From positions 124,001-188,000 of the forward strand of contig CP185406.1 of NCBI GenBank assembly GCA_049177145.1: 64,000 bases of DNA, written 5' to 3'. Positions within the stretch are counted from its first letter, which is position 1. The number at the start of each line of letters is the position of its first letter. The notes below the pieces were generated by a model. It did no database searches and was not told the origin of the DNA. It saw only the letters and a program-made list of their open reading frames with translations. This document shows positions 11,548-21,553 of this stretch, in pieces. Position numbers and translations under genes: made by a program. Source of the stretch: Hennigella sp049177145. Lineage in GTDB: Bacteria > Bacillota_I > Bacilli_A > Mycoplasmatales > Mycoplasmoidaceae.

Positions 11548-12423
11548 CTATCACCAAGCCTTATTTGTTTGCTTACTAAATTTATTGTAGTTTCAATAAG
11601 ACTTTCAGTCTTTACTTTTAACATTGCCGTATGATCAGATTCATCTGCAAAAAACAAAGTTTTTTAACACACATCCAAACACAAAACCAAGCGCCATTAG
11701 GAATGGTAATAATATCAATGGGCAGTATTTTGGATCAGCACCAGTAACATCGTTAACAATATGATATTCACCTAGGCTAGTGTAATCGTTTTGGGATAAA
11801 CCTGTTGTAAATCATGCACAGCCTGTGGCTGCCATCATAATTTCAACATAACATATGTAAACAGCAAATGACCCTAATGATACAATTCAAACTCTTCAAC
11901 CAGATTTAGGTGTGTTTAGTAAAACACCAACACCTAATACCAATTGCATAAAGTGCATAATAAAGTAACACTTTTCAGTGCCAATTCCAAAAAATAAATA
12001 TCGTGCGTCAAAGATGGCATTTATATCTCCTTGGTTCATAGCGATAGTACCACACAATGTAATTGTTCCACCAACTAAGGCAATTGGAGCAAATATTCTT
12101 GCCATCCTTCTAGAAGGATCAGCAATCAAGGAAATACAAAGTAGTGAAAAGAAACAAGGACATGCATCTAGCATAAATGCACGTGAAATAATTTTACTAT
12201 TATTGATATTACCTGGATCGGCATAAGCTATATCGTGGTTTTGCCAATAATTTATTCAGTCAGGAATAAATCTGTTAGCCAACACTCAAATAAAGCAAAA
12301 GCCACCCACAGCTAACCAGAACCAATATGAGTTTGTTACAAATTTAATTTTGTGATTAACAAAAACTATTGTTGTAACAATAGCTAAAGCAATTAAAACA
12401 TATGTTAATCCTGCAACATTCAT
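11548..12423 (-). CDS. YwaF-like integral membrane protein (copy 2)
   Basis: 291 residues with about seven hydrophobic helices. It resembles the YwaF / TIGR02206 (TMEM164-like) family, whose function is unknown. Helices include VLIALAIVTTIVFV, FWLAVGGFCFIWVLA, MLDACPCFFSLLCI and CYFIMHFMQLVLGVGVLL. The last motif is shared with the gene upstream (CYFIMHFIQVVLAVGVML), so the two are tandem paralogs. The C-terminus is a short polar tail rich in UGA-coded Trp. A GGTG ribosome site precedes the ATG. Two bases separate it from rbgA. Confidence 0.85.
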
Positions 12424-12425
12424 CG

Positions 12426-13283
12426 TTATAGCACCTTTTGTTTTACAAAGTTATTATAGTTATACCACAAGTATCACTTGCCGCTATATGCATTACCATA
12501 TCAGAATCATCCACGGTCAAAGACGTAGTCTTTTAAAGCAATTAATCCACAACCAACCAATCCTAAAATTGGTATACCAATAATTTGACACACCTTTGGT
12601 GGGATATTAAATATCTCTGCAACATAATGGTATTCCCCTTCAGGTAATCAATCATTGATTGATAATCCCGAAACATTCCATGTCGCACCAGTAGCAGCCA
12701 TCACAATTGCTACATATATATAGTAAGCGCTAATGATAATTAGTGTTCCTAATGTTCCTTTTCATCCATTGCGTGGAGTATTTAGCATTACACCAACAGC
12801 TAGAACTACTTGGATAAAGTGCATAATGAAATAACATTTCATTCCACTATTTGTTGGATCACCAATAAAAATAAATTGTGCAGTTAATGCTGCATGAATG
12901 CTTTCATCGAAAGCAACAGAGCAAACTGTAATAGCTCCACCAATTAAAGCAATTGGTGCTAGACTTCTAGCAATCTTTCTAGTTGGATCAAAGATTAATG
13001 TTGCGCACATACCAATTGCAGCAAATGGACACACATCAAGCATAAATGCTTTAGAGATAACTATACTTTGTTGAATATCTGATGGATCAGTAATTGGTGT
13101 ATGAATAAATCTTGATATATCCGGTCCAAATCTAAAGATAAATAATCAGATTAAAAAGAAACCAGCAATGATGGTTCAAAAGAAGTAACAATTTGTTACT
13201 TTTCTAATCCAATGATTACAAACTATCATTCCAATAACAATCAAAATTGTTAATAGAACTAGGATCAATCCGTCAATTACCAT
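12426..13283 (-). CDS. YwaF-like integral membrane protein (copy 1)
   Basis: 285 residues, about seven membrane helices, paralogous to the next gene downstream: FMLDVCPF versus FMLDACPC, SLAPIALIGGAIT versus IFAPIALVGGTIT, and both with CYFIMHF. It heads the leftward operon ywaF-ywaF-rbgA-rnhB. The ATG at 13283 lies inside one arm of a perfect 10-bp palindrome (13282-13306), with no clear Shine-Dalgarno sequence. Substrate or role unknown. Confidence 0.85.
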
Positions 13284-13306
13284 AGTATTTATTATATAAA
13301 TACTAT
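13282..13306. promoter_or_regulatory. Perfect palindrome between ywaF-like operon and gap
   Basis: ATAGTATTTA, then TTATA, then TAAATACTAT: two perfect 10-base arms around five bases. It overlaps the start codon of the leftward membrane-protein gene and lies 39 bases upstream of gap. Arm length and symmetry suggest an operator or divergent promoter element. It is too AT-rich and lacks a terminal T-run, so a terminator is unlikely. Confidence 0.5.
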
Positions 13307-13345
13307 GTATAATTAAAGTAATATATTATTAAAGAGGTATTTAAG

Positions 13346-14341
13346 ATGAAGAAAATCGCAATAAACGGATTTGGAAGAATCGGAAGATTATTCTTTAGAA
13401 ACATTCTTCGTGACAAACAACTGCAAGTTGTTGCCATCAATGATTTAACTGATCCTAAAACATTAGCTCATTTACTAAAGTATGATTCAGTTTATAGACA
13501 AATTGATGCTAATATTTCATATGATGCAAAAAACATCATTGTAAATGGTAGAAAAATTCCTATCTTTGCAGAAAAAGATCCAGAAGTTCTCCCTTGGAAG
13601 AAATTAAAAGTAGACTTAGTGGTTGAATGTACTGGTAAGTTTGTTTCAGAAGAAGGTGCAGGTAAACACCTTAAAGCTGGAGCAAAGAAAGTTTTAATTT
13701 CTGCTCCTGCTAAAGAAGGCAATGTTAAAACTGTAGTTTATGGTGTTAACCATAAGATCTTAACAAAGAAAGACAGAATCGTTTCAGGTGCTAGTTGTAC
13801 AACTAATGCTCTAGCTCCTTTAGCTAAGATCATTAATGATAAGTATGGAATTGTTAAAGGTTTTATGACAACAGTTCATGCTTATACTGCTGACCAAAGA
13901 TTACACGATGCTCCGCATAAAGATTTAAGAAGAGCTCGTGCTGCAGCTGCAAGCATGGTTCCAACAACAACCGGTGCTGCTAAAGCAATTGGTTTAGTTA
14001 TTCCAGAACTAAAAGGCAAAATGCACGGTATTGCTATGCGTGTGCCAACAATTACTGGATCAATTGTTGATTTAGTTCTTGAACTAAAGAAGAAACCAAC
14101 TGTTGAAGAAATCAACAAATATGTTAAATCTAAATGTAATGATACACTTGGATACAATGATGAAGAAATTGTTTCAGCTGATATTATTGGTGAAAGACAT
14201 GGATCAATCTTTGATCCAAAACTAACAATGATGTTAGATGTGGATGGCAAGAGACTATACAAACTATTCACTTGATACGATAATGAATCAAGTTATACTT
14301 GTCAATTAATTAGAACACTAAAATATTTCTTAAGTTTATAG
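13346..14341 (+). CDS. gap: Glyceraldehyde-3-phosphate dehydrogenase
   Basis: 331-residue NAD-dependent glycolytic enzyme. Rossmann start INGFGRIGRLFFRN, catalytic Cys in SGASCTTNALAPL, and the phosphate-binding and catalytic region HAYTADQRLHDAPH. The C-terminus WYDNESSYTCQL is in place. An AGAGG ribosome site lies 9 bases before the ATG. pgk begins two bases after the stop, giving a gap-pgk operon for lower glycolysis. Full length. Confidence 0.97.
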
Positions 14342-14342
14342 T

Positions 14343-15575
14343 ATGGATGATAAATTACTAAAGAAGATTCCACTTTTACAAAATACAGAAGTTACTAACA
14401 AACACTGTTTAGTAAGAGTTGACTTCAATGTTCCCATCAAAGATGGTAAGATAACAAGTTTAGCAAGAATTACGGCTGCTAAACAAACGATTGATTACTT
14501 ATTAAGAGCGAAAGCGAAAGTAATCTTACTTTCTCACTTATCTAGAATTAAATCTGTTGATGATATCAAATCAGGAAAGAAATCATTAAAGGTTGTTGCT
14601 AAAGCATTAGCAAAAATGTATCCTAAAAACAAAATTGTTTTTATTCCTGATAATACTAGTAAAAAGTTGCCTCAACTTATTAAGAACATGAAGTCAAGTG
14701 AAATCTTTTTACTTGAAAACACAAGATACCAAGATGTTAATCTTAAAACAAAACAAGTTGTTAAACGTGAAAGCAAGAACGACCCTAAACTAGCTAAGTT
14801 CTGAGCAAGTTTAGGTGATGTATATGTTAATGATGCATTTGCAACCATTCACCGTGGTCATGCATCTAATGCAGGTATTGCAAAATATATTAAAAGCAAA
14901 TGCATTGGTTTCTTAATTCAAAAAGAATTAGAAAACATTGTTAAATTTAATCCAAATTCAACTAGACCAATTATTTCAATAATTGGTGGGGCGAAGATTG
15001 CTGATAAGATTTCATTGCTTCAAACATTAATGGAAATGTCTGACCAAGTATTAATTGGTGGAGGCATGGCTAACACTTTCCTTGCTTCGCAAGGTGTAAA
15101 CATGGGCAAGAGTTTAGTAGAACAAGAAATGCTAACTACTGCAAGAATCTTGTATGCAAAATATAGAACTAAAATTATGTTACCTATTGACTTGAATGTT
15201 TGCAAAGAATTCAAAGACAATAAAGGAATGACTGTTTCTATAAGAAACATTCCTAAAGATATGATGGCTTTAGACATTGGTCCAAAGACTCTTAAACAAT
15301 ATCTAAAGATGATTAGATATGGAAGAACCATCTTCTGAAATGGTCCAACAGGTGTTTCTGAATTTGAAAAATATGCTTTATCTACTAATGAAATAGCTAA
15401 AGCTATTGCTAAAGCAACTGCTGGAAGTTCATTCAGTTTAATTGGTGGTGGAGATACTGCAGCAGCTGCAACTAAACATGTAAAACCAACTGAATTTAGT
15501 TACATTTCAACAGGTGGTGGAGCAACCCTTGCAGTCATTGCTGGAGATAAACTTCCTGGCTTATTCACTAAATAA
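14343..15575 (+). CDS. pgk: Phosphoglycerate kinase
   Basis: 410 residues. Makes ATP from 1,3-bisphosphoglycerate. Motifs: LVRVDFNVPIKDG (substrate loop), ILLSHLSR, FLLENTRYQD, VNDAFATIHRGHAS and, near the end, FSLIGGGDTAAAA (nucleotide phosphate loop) and STGGGATLAVIAG. Two UGA Trp codons occur. It directly follows gap and ends just before a strong terminator, so this is a two-gene operon. Confidence 0.97.
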
Positions 15576-15585
15576 ATTAAAAATT

Positions 15586-15613
15586 ATAGAAGGTTATACC
15601 TTCTATCTTTTTT
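15586..15613 (+). terminator. Intrinsic terminator after pgk
   Basis: Nine-base stem ATAGAAGGT / ACCTTCTAT with a three-base loop, followed by CTTTTTTAT. It lies 10 bases after the pgk stop. Confidence 0.85.
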
Positions 15614-15641
15614 ATATGTAAAAATAGATATAGAACGTGTA

Positions 15642-15647
15642 TATAAT
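15642..15647 (+). promoter_or_regulatory. -10 box for gmk operon
   Basis: TATAAT with an upstream TGTA, 22 bases before the gmk ATG and just past the pgk terminator. No convincing -35 box, as is usual in Mollicutes. It likely drives the run gmk-rlmN-PP2C-kinase. Confidence 0.55.
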
Positions 15648-15669
15648 ATCTATTAATAATTTATTTAGT

Positions 15670-16251
15670 ATGAAAAAACGTGGTAAATTAATAGTTATAT
15701 GTGGCCCATCTGGTGCTGGAAAGAAAACTGTTTGATCAGGTATTATTGATCAACCTAAATACAATACTGTCTTTTCTGTGTCTATGACAACTAGACCAAG
15801 AAGACCTGGAGAAAAAGAAGGCATAGATTATTTCTATGTAACCAAGAAAAAATTTGAAAATGCTATTAACAGAAAAAAGATGCTTGAATGAGCAATCTAT
15901 GTTAATAACTACTATGGTACACCAAGAAAGTTTGTTAAGGAAAATCTAAGAAAAGGTAAAAATGTTTTCCTTGAAATAGAAATGCAAGGTGTTATTCAAG
16001 TTCTAAAGAACTGAAAGAGATATAAAAGATTATTGACAATCTTTATTTGTCCTCCAAGTTTAGCAGAACTTGAAAAACGTTTAAGAAACAGATCAACTGA
16101 ACCTGAAATTGTAATTAAACAAAGATTAAACCAATCTAAGTGAGAACTTACAAAGAAAAACTTGTTCAAGTATGTTGTAGTTAACGACACTGTATCTAAA
16201 GCTAAAAAGAGATTAGCTCGTATTCTTAATAAAGAATTGCTGGGCAAATAA
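15670..16251 (+). CDS. gmk: Guanylate kinase
   Basis: 193 residues; converts GMP to GDP. P-loop VICGPSGAGKKTV (residue after the Lys is Lys where most homologs have Gly), then SVSMTTRPRRPGEKEGIDYF (GMP binding), FLEIEMQGV and LAELEKRLRNRSTE (lid). Two to three UGA Trp codons. Stop and the rlmN start overlap by one base (TAATG). Full length. Confidence 0.95.
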
Positions 16252-17297
16252 TGGAAAAGATTTCTTTTTATAACTACGATTTAAACAAACTAGAAGATTG
16301 TTTAGCAAAGCATAATCTTAAACCTTATGTTGCTAAGCAATTATTTAATTGAGTTTATAAAAAGCAAGTAACAGACTTTAAACAAATGTCTAATATTGGT
16401 AAATCAAGTCAAAACTTGTTACAAACTATTTTTACATTTGACACTTTAGAAATTGTTAAAGTACTAACTGACGAAAATAAAGAGACTATAAAGTTTCTCT
16501 TTAGATTAAGAGACGAAAACTTTATTGAAACCGTAATCATGAAATTTGATTATGGATTTTCTGTTTGTGTTTCAACTCAAGTTGGTTGCAACATGGGATG
16601 CAAGTTCTGTGCTAGCGGAACGCATAAGAAAATTAGAAATCTAGATGCAAGTGAAATTGTTTTACAATTTATTCTAGCAAATAAATGATTGCAAGACAAC
16701 TTAAATGCTAAACTATCAAACATTGTTGTAATGGGTATAGGTGAACCATTAGACAACTTTGATAATGTTGTAACAGCTTTAAAAATAATTACTTGTCAAC
16801 ATGGATTAGAAGTTGGTTCAAGACATATTACCATTTCAACTTGCGGTCTATGCAACAAGATTGTTGATTTTGCCAAAGCATTACCGCAAGTTAATATTGC
16901 CATTAGTTTACATGCTTCTAATGATACCATTAGAAACAAGCTAATGCCTATCAACAAAACATATCCTTTAACTACCTTGATCAAGACTTGCAAGCAATAT
17001 TTGGAGATCTCAAACCGTCGTCTAACATTTGAATACATCCTATTAGACGGCATCAATGATAGCGATGAAAACGCTCTAGAACTTGTTGATTTACTAAAAG
17101 GTCTATTGTGTTATGTTAATTTAATTCCTTATAATGAAACATATCTAAGTGATTTTAAAAGAAGTAAAAGAGTTAAACAATTCTTTAATATTCTTAACAA
17201 GAGTAAACTTCAAGCAACCATTAGATTAGAAAGAGGAACTAAGATCGCTGCAGCTTGCGGCCAACTTAGAATCCAACATCATGAAAGCAAACATTAA
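16251..17297 (+). CDS. rlmN: Dual-specificity RNA methyltransferase RlmN
   Basis: 348-residue radical SAM enzyme that makes 2-methyladenosine at 23S A2503 and tRNA A37. The cluster ligands are CNMGCKFCASG (about residue 111). MGIGEPLDN and ISTCGL match the SAM-binding sections. The methyl-carrying Cys lies in IAAACGQL near the C-terminus. The N-terminal helical region includes AKQLFNWVYKK. It overlaps gmk by one base and the downstream phosphatase gene by 17 bases. Confidence 0.95.
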
Positions 17298-18030
17298 ATT
17301 CGCTATCAAATCTTGAAAAGGAAAAAGACCAGTCAACCAAGATGCCCTGGGTTGTTCTTTTAATAAAGATCAAGATTTCTGTGCAATTGTTTGTGATGGT
17401 GTAGGTTCAGTTAGTCATTCTGAAGAAGCAAGCAAAATAGTTTCTGATACTTTTACTAACAGTTTTGCTAAAACAAAAGATTTGACTATGCCTACGGCAT
17501 GGTTTAAGGAAACACTTAAGTTAGCTTTAACTAATTTGAAACAATATGCGGACAAACACAATTGTCCTACTATTGCTACAACTTTAGCTCTTTTATTAAT
17601 CATCGGCAAGAAGTTCTATTGTTACAATATTGGAGACACAAGAGTTTATTCCATCAAAAAACATAAACTAACTCATGAAATCAAACAATATAGTTATGAC
17701 CATAACTATAAAAACTTTTTAATTGCGAACGATGCAACTGAAGAAGAAATCAAGGCATCTGAACCAAGATGACATGCATTGACTCATTTCATTGATGCTT
17801 CTAATCCTGGTGTAGCAAAGTTTGATGTTAACTCTGGTGAAATTACTCAACAAACTTATTTCTTAGTTTGTACTGATGGTTTATATGCATATATAAGAGA
17901 CAATGATAAATATGACATCATTGCTCGTATTATGATGCCAACACCAATGAAGCTTTCATTATTAATGAAGAAAGCAATGGACAATGGTTCTGATGATAAT
18001 GTCTCAGGAATTTTAGTGAGTGTAAAGTAA
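17281..18030 (+). CDS. PP2C-type Ser/Thr protein phosphatase
   Basis: 249 residues. Removes phosphate from proteins phosphorylated by the kinase encoded next (PrpC/Stp role). Metal-binding motifs: RPVNQDALG, CAIVCDGVGS, TTLALLLIIGKKFYCYNIGDTRVY, LVCTDGLY and NGSDDNVSGILV. The Asp residues of the two-metal centre are all visible. The start lies inside rlmN, and the kinase begins one base after the stop. Length is normal. Confidence 0.93.
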
Positions 18031-18031
18031 A

Positions 18032-19138
18032 ATGGCTGAAATTAAAATAGGTGCATACCTTTACGATTCACAATATATCGTAGATAAAGTTATAGGTTCA
18101 GGAGCAGATGGTGACATCTATATTGTTCATCTTAAAGATCATTCAGATACAAAGTATGCTGCTAAAGTTTTTAGAAAGCCTGAAAAGATTGACAATGATT
18201 ATTGAAGAAAACATAGTGATGAAGCTGTAACATCACTACGTATTTCTAGAAAACCTAACCCTAACTTAGCTAAAACATACAATGTTTTGGTTACACCAAC
18301 TGATGAAATTGTCCTTATTATGGAATATATTGATGGTGTCACATTAAGATCATTCCTTAATGAACAACATTATTTAACACCGAAAGTCGCTTTAAATATC
18401 TTTAAAAAGATATTAAATGGTATTAAACAACTTCACCACTACAAACAACAAATTATTCACCGTGACTTAAAACCAGAAAACATTATGGTCAGCCATGACT
18501 TATCTAAAGTTACTATTGTTGACTTTGGTATTTCATCTGTTGTTAAGTCAGATGTAAGAGAAGTAATGACTAATGAAATGCAACTATTTGGTACAGCTAG
18601 TTACATTCTTCCTGATTTGCTTGATGAATATAAGAAGAAGGAAGGAACAAAAAACATTTCTGTTCAATCTGACTTCTTCTCATTAGGCGTTATCTTATAT
18701 GAAATGATAATGGGTACTTATCCATTTGAACAATTAAAAAACGAAAAAGGCGAGTTAGATATTGTTAACACCATCAAATTACCTTTACGTTTTGATATGA
18801 TCAATATCTCTGCTAACCCAACAATTCCACCTTCATTAGAAAATATTATTTTCAAATGTATTGCATGTAAACCTGTAGATATTAAACATCGTTATACAGA
18901 TATTGATCAAATCATTGCTGATGTTGACAGATGCATCCCTTTGTTAAATAAAAAGGATGATACAACTCCTTTAATCAAACCTGTTAAGGAAAGATTCTAT
19001 CAAACAGATGCTTTGATTGATCCTGAATATGTTAAATCAAAACAAAAGTGATATAAGCAATGATACTTCTTTGCTATAGTCTTCTGTTTGGCTGTAACTG
19101 TAATAATTCTTGCAATACTTTTCTTTTTTATTATTTAA
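18032..19138 (+). CDS. prkC: Membrane-anchored Ser/Thr protein kinase (PrkC-like)
   Basis: 368 residues. N-terminal Hanks-type kinase domain: glycine loop GSGADGDIY, Lys in YAAKVF, catalytic loop HRDLKPENIM, DFG in IVDFGIS, and SDFFSLGVILYEM. A single membrane helix close to the C-terminus (FFAIVFCLAVTVIILAILFF) ends the protein, so there is no external PASTA domain, unlike Bacillus PrkC. Adjacent to its likely partner phosphatase. Targets are unknown from the sequence. Confidence 0.93.
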
Positions 19139-19145
19139 TTAGTAT

Positions 19146-20957
19146 ATGGAAAAGAATAAATACAATTGAGACTTAGAAAGTCTCTTACATAATAAATCAC
19201 TTGAAGATTTATTTAACAAGTGATATAAAAATGAACTTGCGCAAGCTGAGTTAACTAATAGCTTTTACAAAACTAAAGCTAATTTTGCTAAATATCTAAC
19301 TCTTGCCAAAGAATCTGAAAAACTAGGTAACAGATTACTAATGTATGTTGTTAATCACAATGCAGAAGAGTTAGATAACCCAAAATGAATTGGTTGACAA
19401 CAAAAAATTGTACATGTTGCAAATGAGTTAGCTTTAAAGTCAGCAAAATGAACAAATTTAGTTTTGGAAAATGAAAATAAAATTAAAGGCTATTTGAAAG
19501 ACCCAAAACTTAAAGAATGGCACCGCTTTTTTGAACTAATTTTTAAGAACAAAAAACATGTGTTGGATAAGAAGTCAGAATTGTTAATGACTAAGGTTGC
19601 TCCAGCTACTTCAGGAATCCATGATGTTTTTACAACACTAACTGACTCTGATTTAAAGTTTGAGGATGCATTAGATAAAAAAAGCAAACCACACAAGATT
19701 TTGACTATCTCAGATGCTATCAAATTGCTTAAAGTTACAGACGATAGAATCTTAAGACAAAATGCATGAGTAAGTTATAACAAAGCTTTTGCCTCTGTTA
19801 AGAATACCTTAACAAAGACACTATATTACAACTACCTAAAGCTTAACAAATTGTCCCGAATCCGTAACTACAAAAGCTATATAAATGCAGCTCTAGAAAA
19901 TGAAGAAGTTAATGAAAAGATTTTATTGTCTTGTTATGACTATGTTAAACAATTCAAATCAGCAAATCTTGAGTATCGAAAACATCGTAATAATTTAATC
20001 AAGAAAATTCACAAAATTAAAACTCTTGAACCATGAGATTTATCGCTTGATTTAACTGACAAAAAAGTGACAGTAAATATTGAACAAGCAAAACACGAAG
20101 TAATTAATGCTCTAACTCCACTTGGAAATGAGTATTTAAAAGTGGTAAAAACTGCATTCAATGAAAACTGAATTAGTTGATTGCCAAAAGCACACAAACA
20201 AACAGGTGCTTACTCTATAGATAACACATATGGTCTAGATAAGTATTACATCTTAATGAACTTTGATAATACATCAGATGCTGTCTCAACTATTGCCCAT
20301 GAAATGGGTCATAGCGTATGCAGTTACTACATTAATAAACAACAAGATGTATATGCAAGCACAGATATGTTTATTGGTGAAGTACCATCTATCTGTAATG
20401 AGATGCTATTAAACTTCTATTGATTAAAGAAATATAAAAACAATAAACAAATGACATTACATATTCTAGAGAATATGTTATCTACATTCTTTAATACAAC
20501 AAGTAGACAAATAGTTTTCTCTAAGTTTGAATGAGAAGCAAACAAACTTATAAATGAAGGTAAGGCATTTACAGTTGAAGATGTAGCAAAATTATATTTA
20601 GATGCAAGAAAAGAATACGAAGGCGTATCTAAAGATGCTTTAGCTAAGCTAAACAAATATCCTTATTGCTTAGCTAACACCGGTATTTTAAGAATTCCAC
20701 ATTTCTATATGGGAAACTTCTATGTATATAAATATTCTATAGGGCAAGTAATAGCATTAGTTATTGCGGATAAGATCTACCATGGTGATAAGAAGATGTT
20801 AAATAATTACTTTAAATTCTTAAAAGCTGGAACATCTTTGCCACCACTTGAAATTATTAAATTAGTGGGAATAGATTTAGTTAAGGGTGATGTTTATAAG
20901 CAAGCGCTAACAATCATCAATAAGTTAATTAAGCAATTTAAGCAAATAAAAAAGTAG
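19146..20957 (+). CDS. pepF: Oligoendopeptidase F (M3 family)
   Basis: 603 residues. Cytoplasmic zinc peptidase that degrades oligopeptides. The HEMGH motif (HExxH) is within TIAHEMGHSVCSYY, with the third ligand Glu in FIGEVPSICNEML. The region PHFYMGNFYVYKYSIGQVIA is typical of PepF C-termini. Many UGA Trp codons split it in a standard reading. It follows the kinase gene by seven bases and has no obvious ribosome site. Its stop codon forms part of the downstream hairpin. Confidence 0.95.
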
Positions 20958-20976
20958 GCATTGCCTACCTTTTTAA
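20950..20976. terminator. Bidirectional terminator, pepF / HU
   Basis: GTAGGCA / TGCCTAC stem with a one-base loop at 20954-20968, with A-run before and T-run after, so it works in both directions. The pepF stop codon is in the stem and the HU stop lies just past the T-run. Confidence 0.85.
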
Positions 20977-21255
20977 TTAGAAACCTCTTTTGAAATCTTT
21001 GCAGAAACTAAATTTAGGTTTCTTGCTTGCAGGAATAGTAATCTTCTTTCCTGTTTGAGGGTTGATTCCTTTTCTTGCAGCTCTAGATACAATTTTAATT
21101 GAACCATTTTGAGTTTTAACTTTGTATCCTGCTTTTAGTTTGTTTTTAGTTACCTTTGCAGTAGCTTCATAGATTTCCATAATCTTTGCTTGTGCAATTC
21201 CTGTTTCTTGAGCAACTGCAGCAACTAATTGTTTTTTTGTGAAAACTTTAGCCAT
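20977..21255 (-). CDS. hup: HU-family DNA-binding protein
   Basis: 92 residues. Nucleoid protein that bends DNA. MAKVFTKKQLVAAVAQETG matches the N-terminal helices. The arm region GINPQTGKKITIPASKKPKF replaces the usual GRNPQTGEEI-IPA-KVP-F. I chose the ATG at 21255 because an AAAGGA ribosome site precedes it; an in-frame ATG five codons upstream would bury that site. A minus-strand TATAAT lies at 21291-21296. Confidence 0.95.
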   Translation of the reverse strand: MAKVFTKKQLVAAVAQETGIAQAKIMEIYEATAKVTKNKLKAGYKVKTQNGSIKIVSRAARKGINPQTGKKITIPASKKPKFSFCKDFKRGF

Positions 21256-21290
21256 TTTTATTCCTTTCATGCTTAATTATTTTCACAATT

Positions 21291-21338
21291 ATTATAACCT
21301 ATTAAATGTGCTATTTTTAGGCAAAAAGTGTTTATAAT
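21291..21338. promoter_or_regulatory. Divergent promoters for HU and tRNA pair
   Basis: Minus-strand TATAAT at 21296-21291 faces HU. Plus-strand TATAAT at 21333-21338 lies 15 bases before tRNA-Lys. Between them is TTTTTAGGCAAAAAGTG, which resembles a motif found upstream of the small coiled-coil genes in this window. Confidence 0.6.
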
Positions 21339-21352
21339 ATAAAGCGTGTTGT

Positions 21353-21428
21353 GCTTTGTTAGCTCAGTCGGTAGAGCAAGTGACTCTTAATCACTGGGTC
21401 GTGGGTTCGAGTCCCTCACAGAGCACCA
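21353..21428 (+). tRNA. tRNA-Lys (anticodon CTT)
   Basis: 76 bases with encoded CCA. Acceptor GCTTTGT pairs with ACAGAGC; the anticodon stem AGTGA / TCACT holds loop CTCTTAA with anticodon CTT. The T-arm holds GTTCGAGTC, with one mismatch in its stem. Reads AAG codons. It is followed after two bases by tRNA-Leu. Confidence 0.95.
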
Positions 21429-21430
21429 TT

Positions 21431-21515
21431 GCACTTGTGGCGGAACTGGCAGACGCGTTAGACTTAGGATCTAATTCTTTACGGAGTGGGGGTTCAAGTC
21501 CCTTCAAGTGCACCA
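21431..21515 (+). tRNA. tRNA-Leu (anticodon TAG)
   Basis: 85 bases with a long variable arm, as expected for Leu, and encoded CCA. Acceptor GCACTTG pairs with CAAGTGC. Anticodon stem TTAGA / TCTAA, loop CTTAGGA, anticodon TAG. Co-transcribed with tRNA-Lys. Confidence 0.95.
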
Positions 21516-21523
21516 GTAAAAAG

Positions 21524-21548
21524 AAAAAGAGGCATAGCCTCTTTTTTT
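21524..21548. terminator. Bidirectional terminator after tRNA pair
   Basis: Stem AAAAAGAGGC / GCCTCTTTTT, loop ATA. Works for the tRNAs on the plus strand and, at the end of the BspA-like lipoprotein, on the minus strand. Confidence 0.88.
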
Positions 21549-21553
21549 ATTTT

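Noticed and set aside
21256..21270. Longer HU start (MKGIKMAK)
   Set aside because: The AAAGGA site lies inside it and fits the ATG at 21255.
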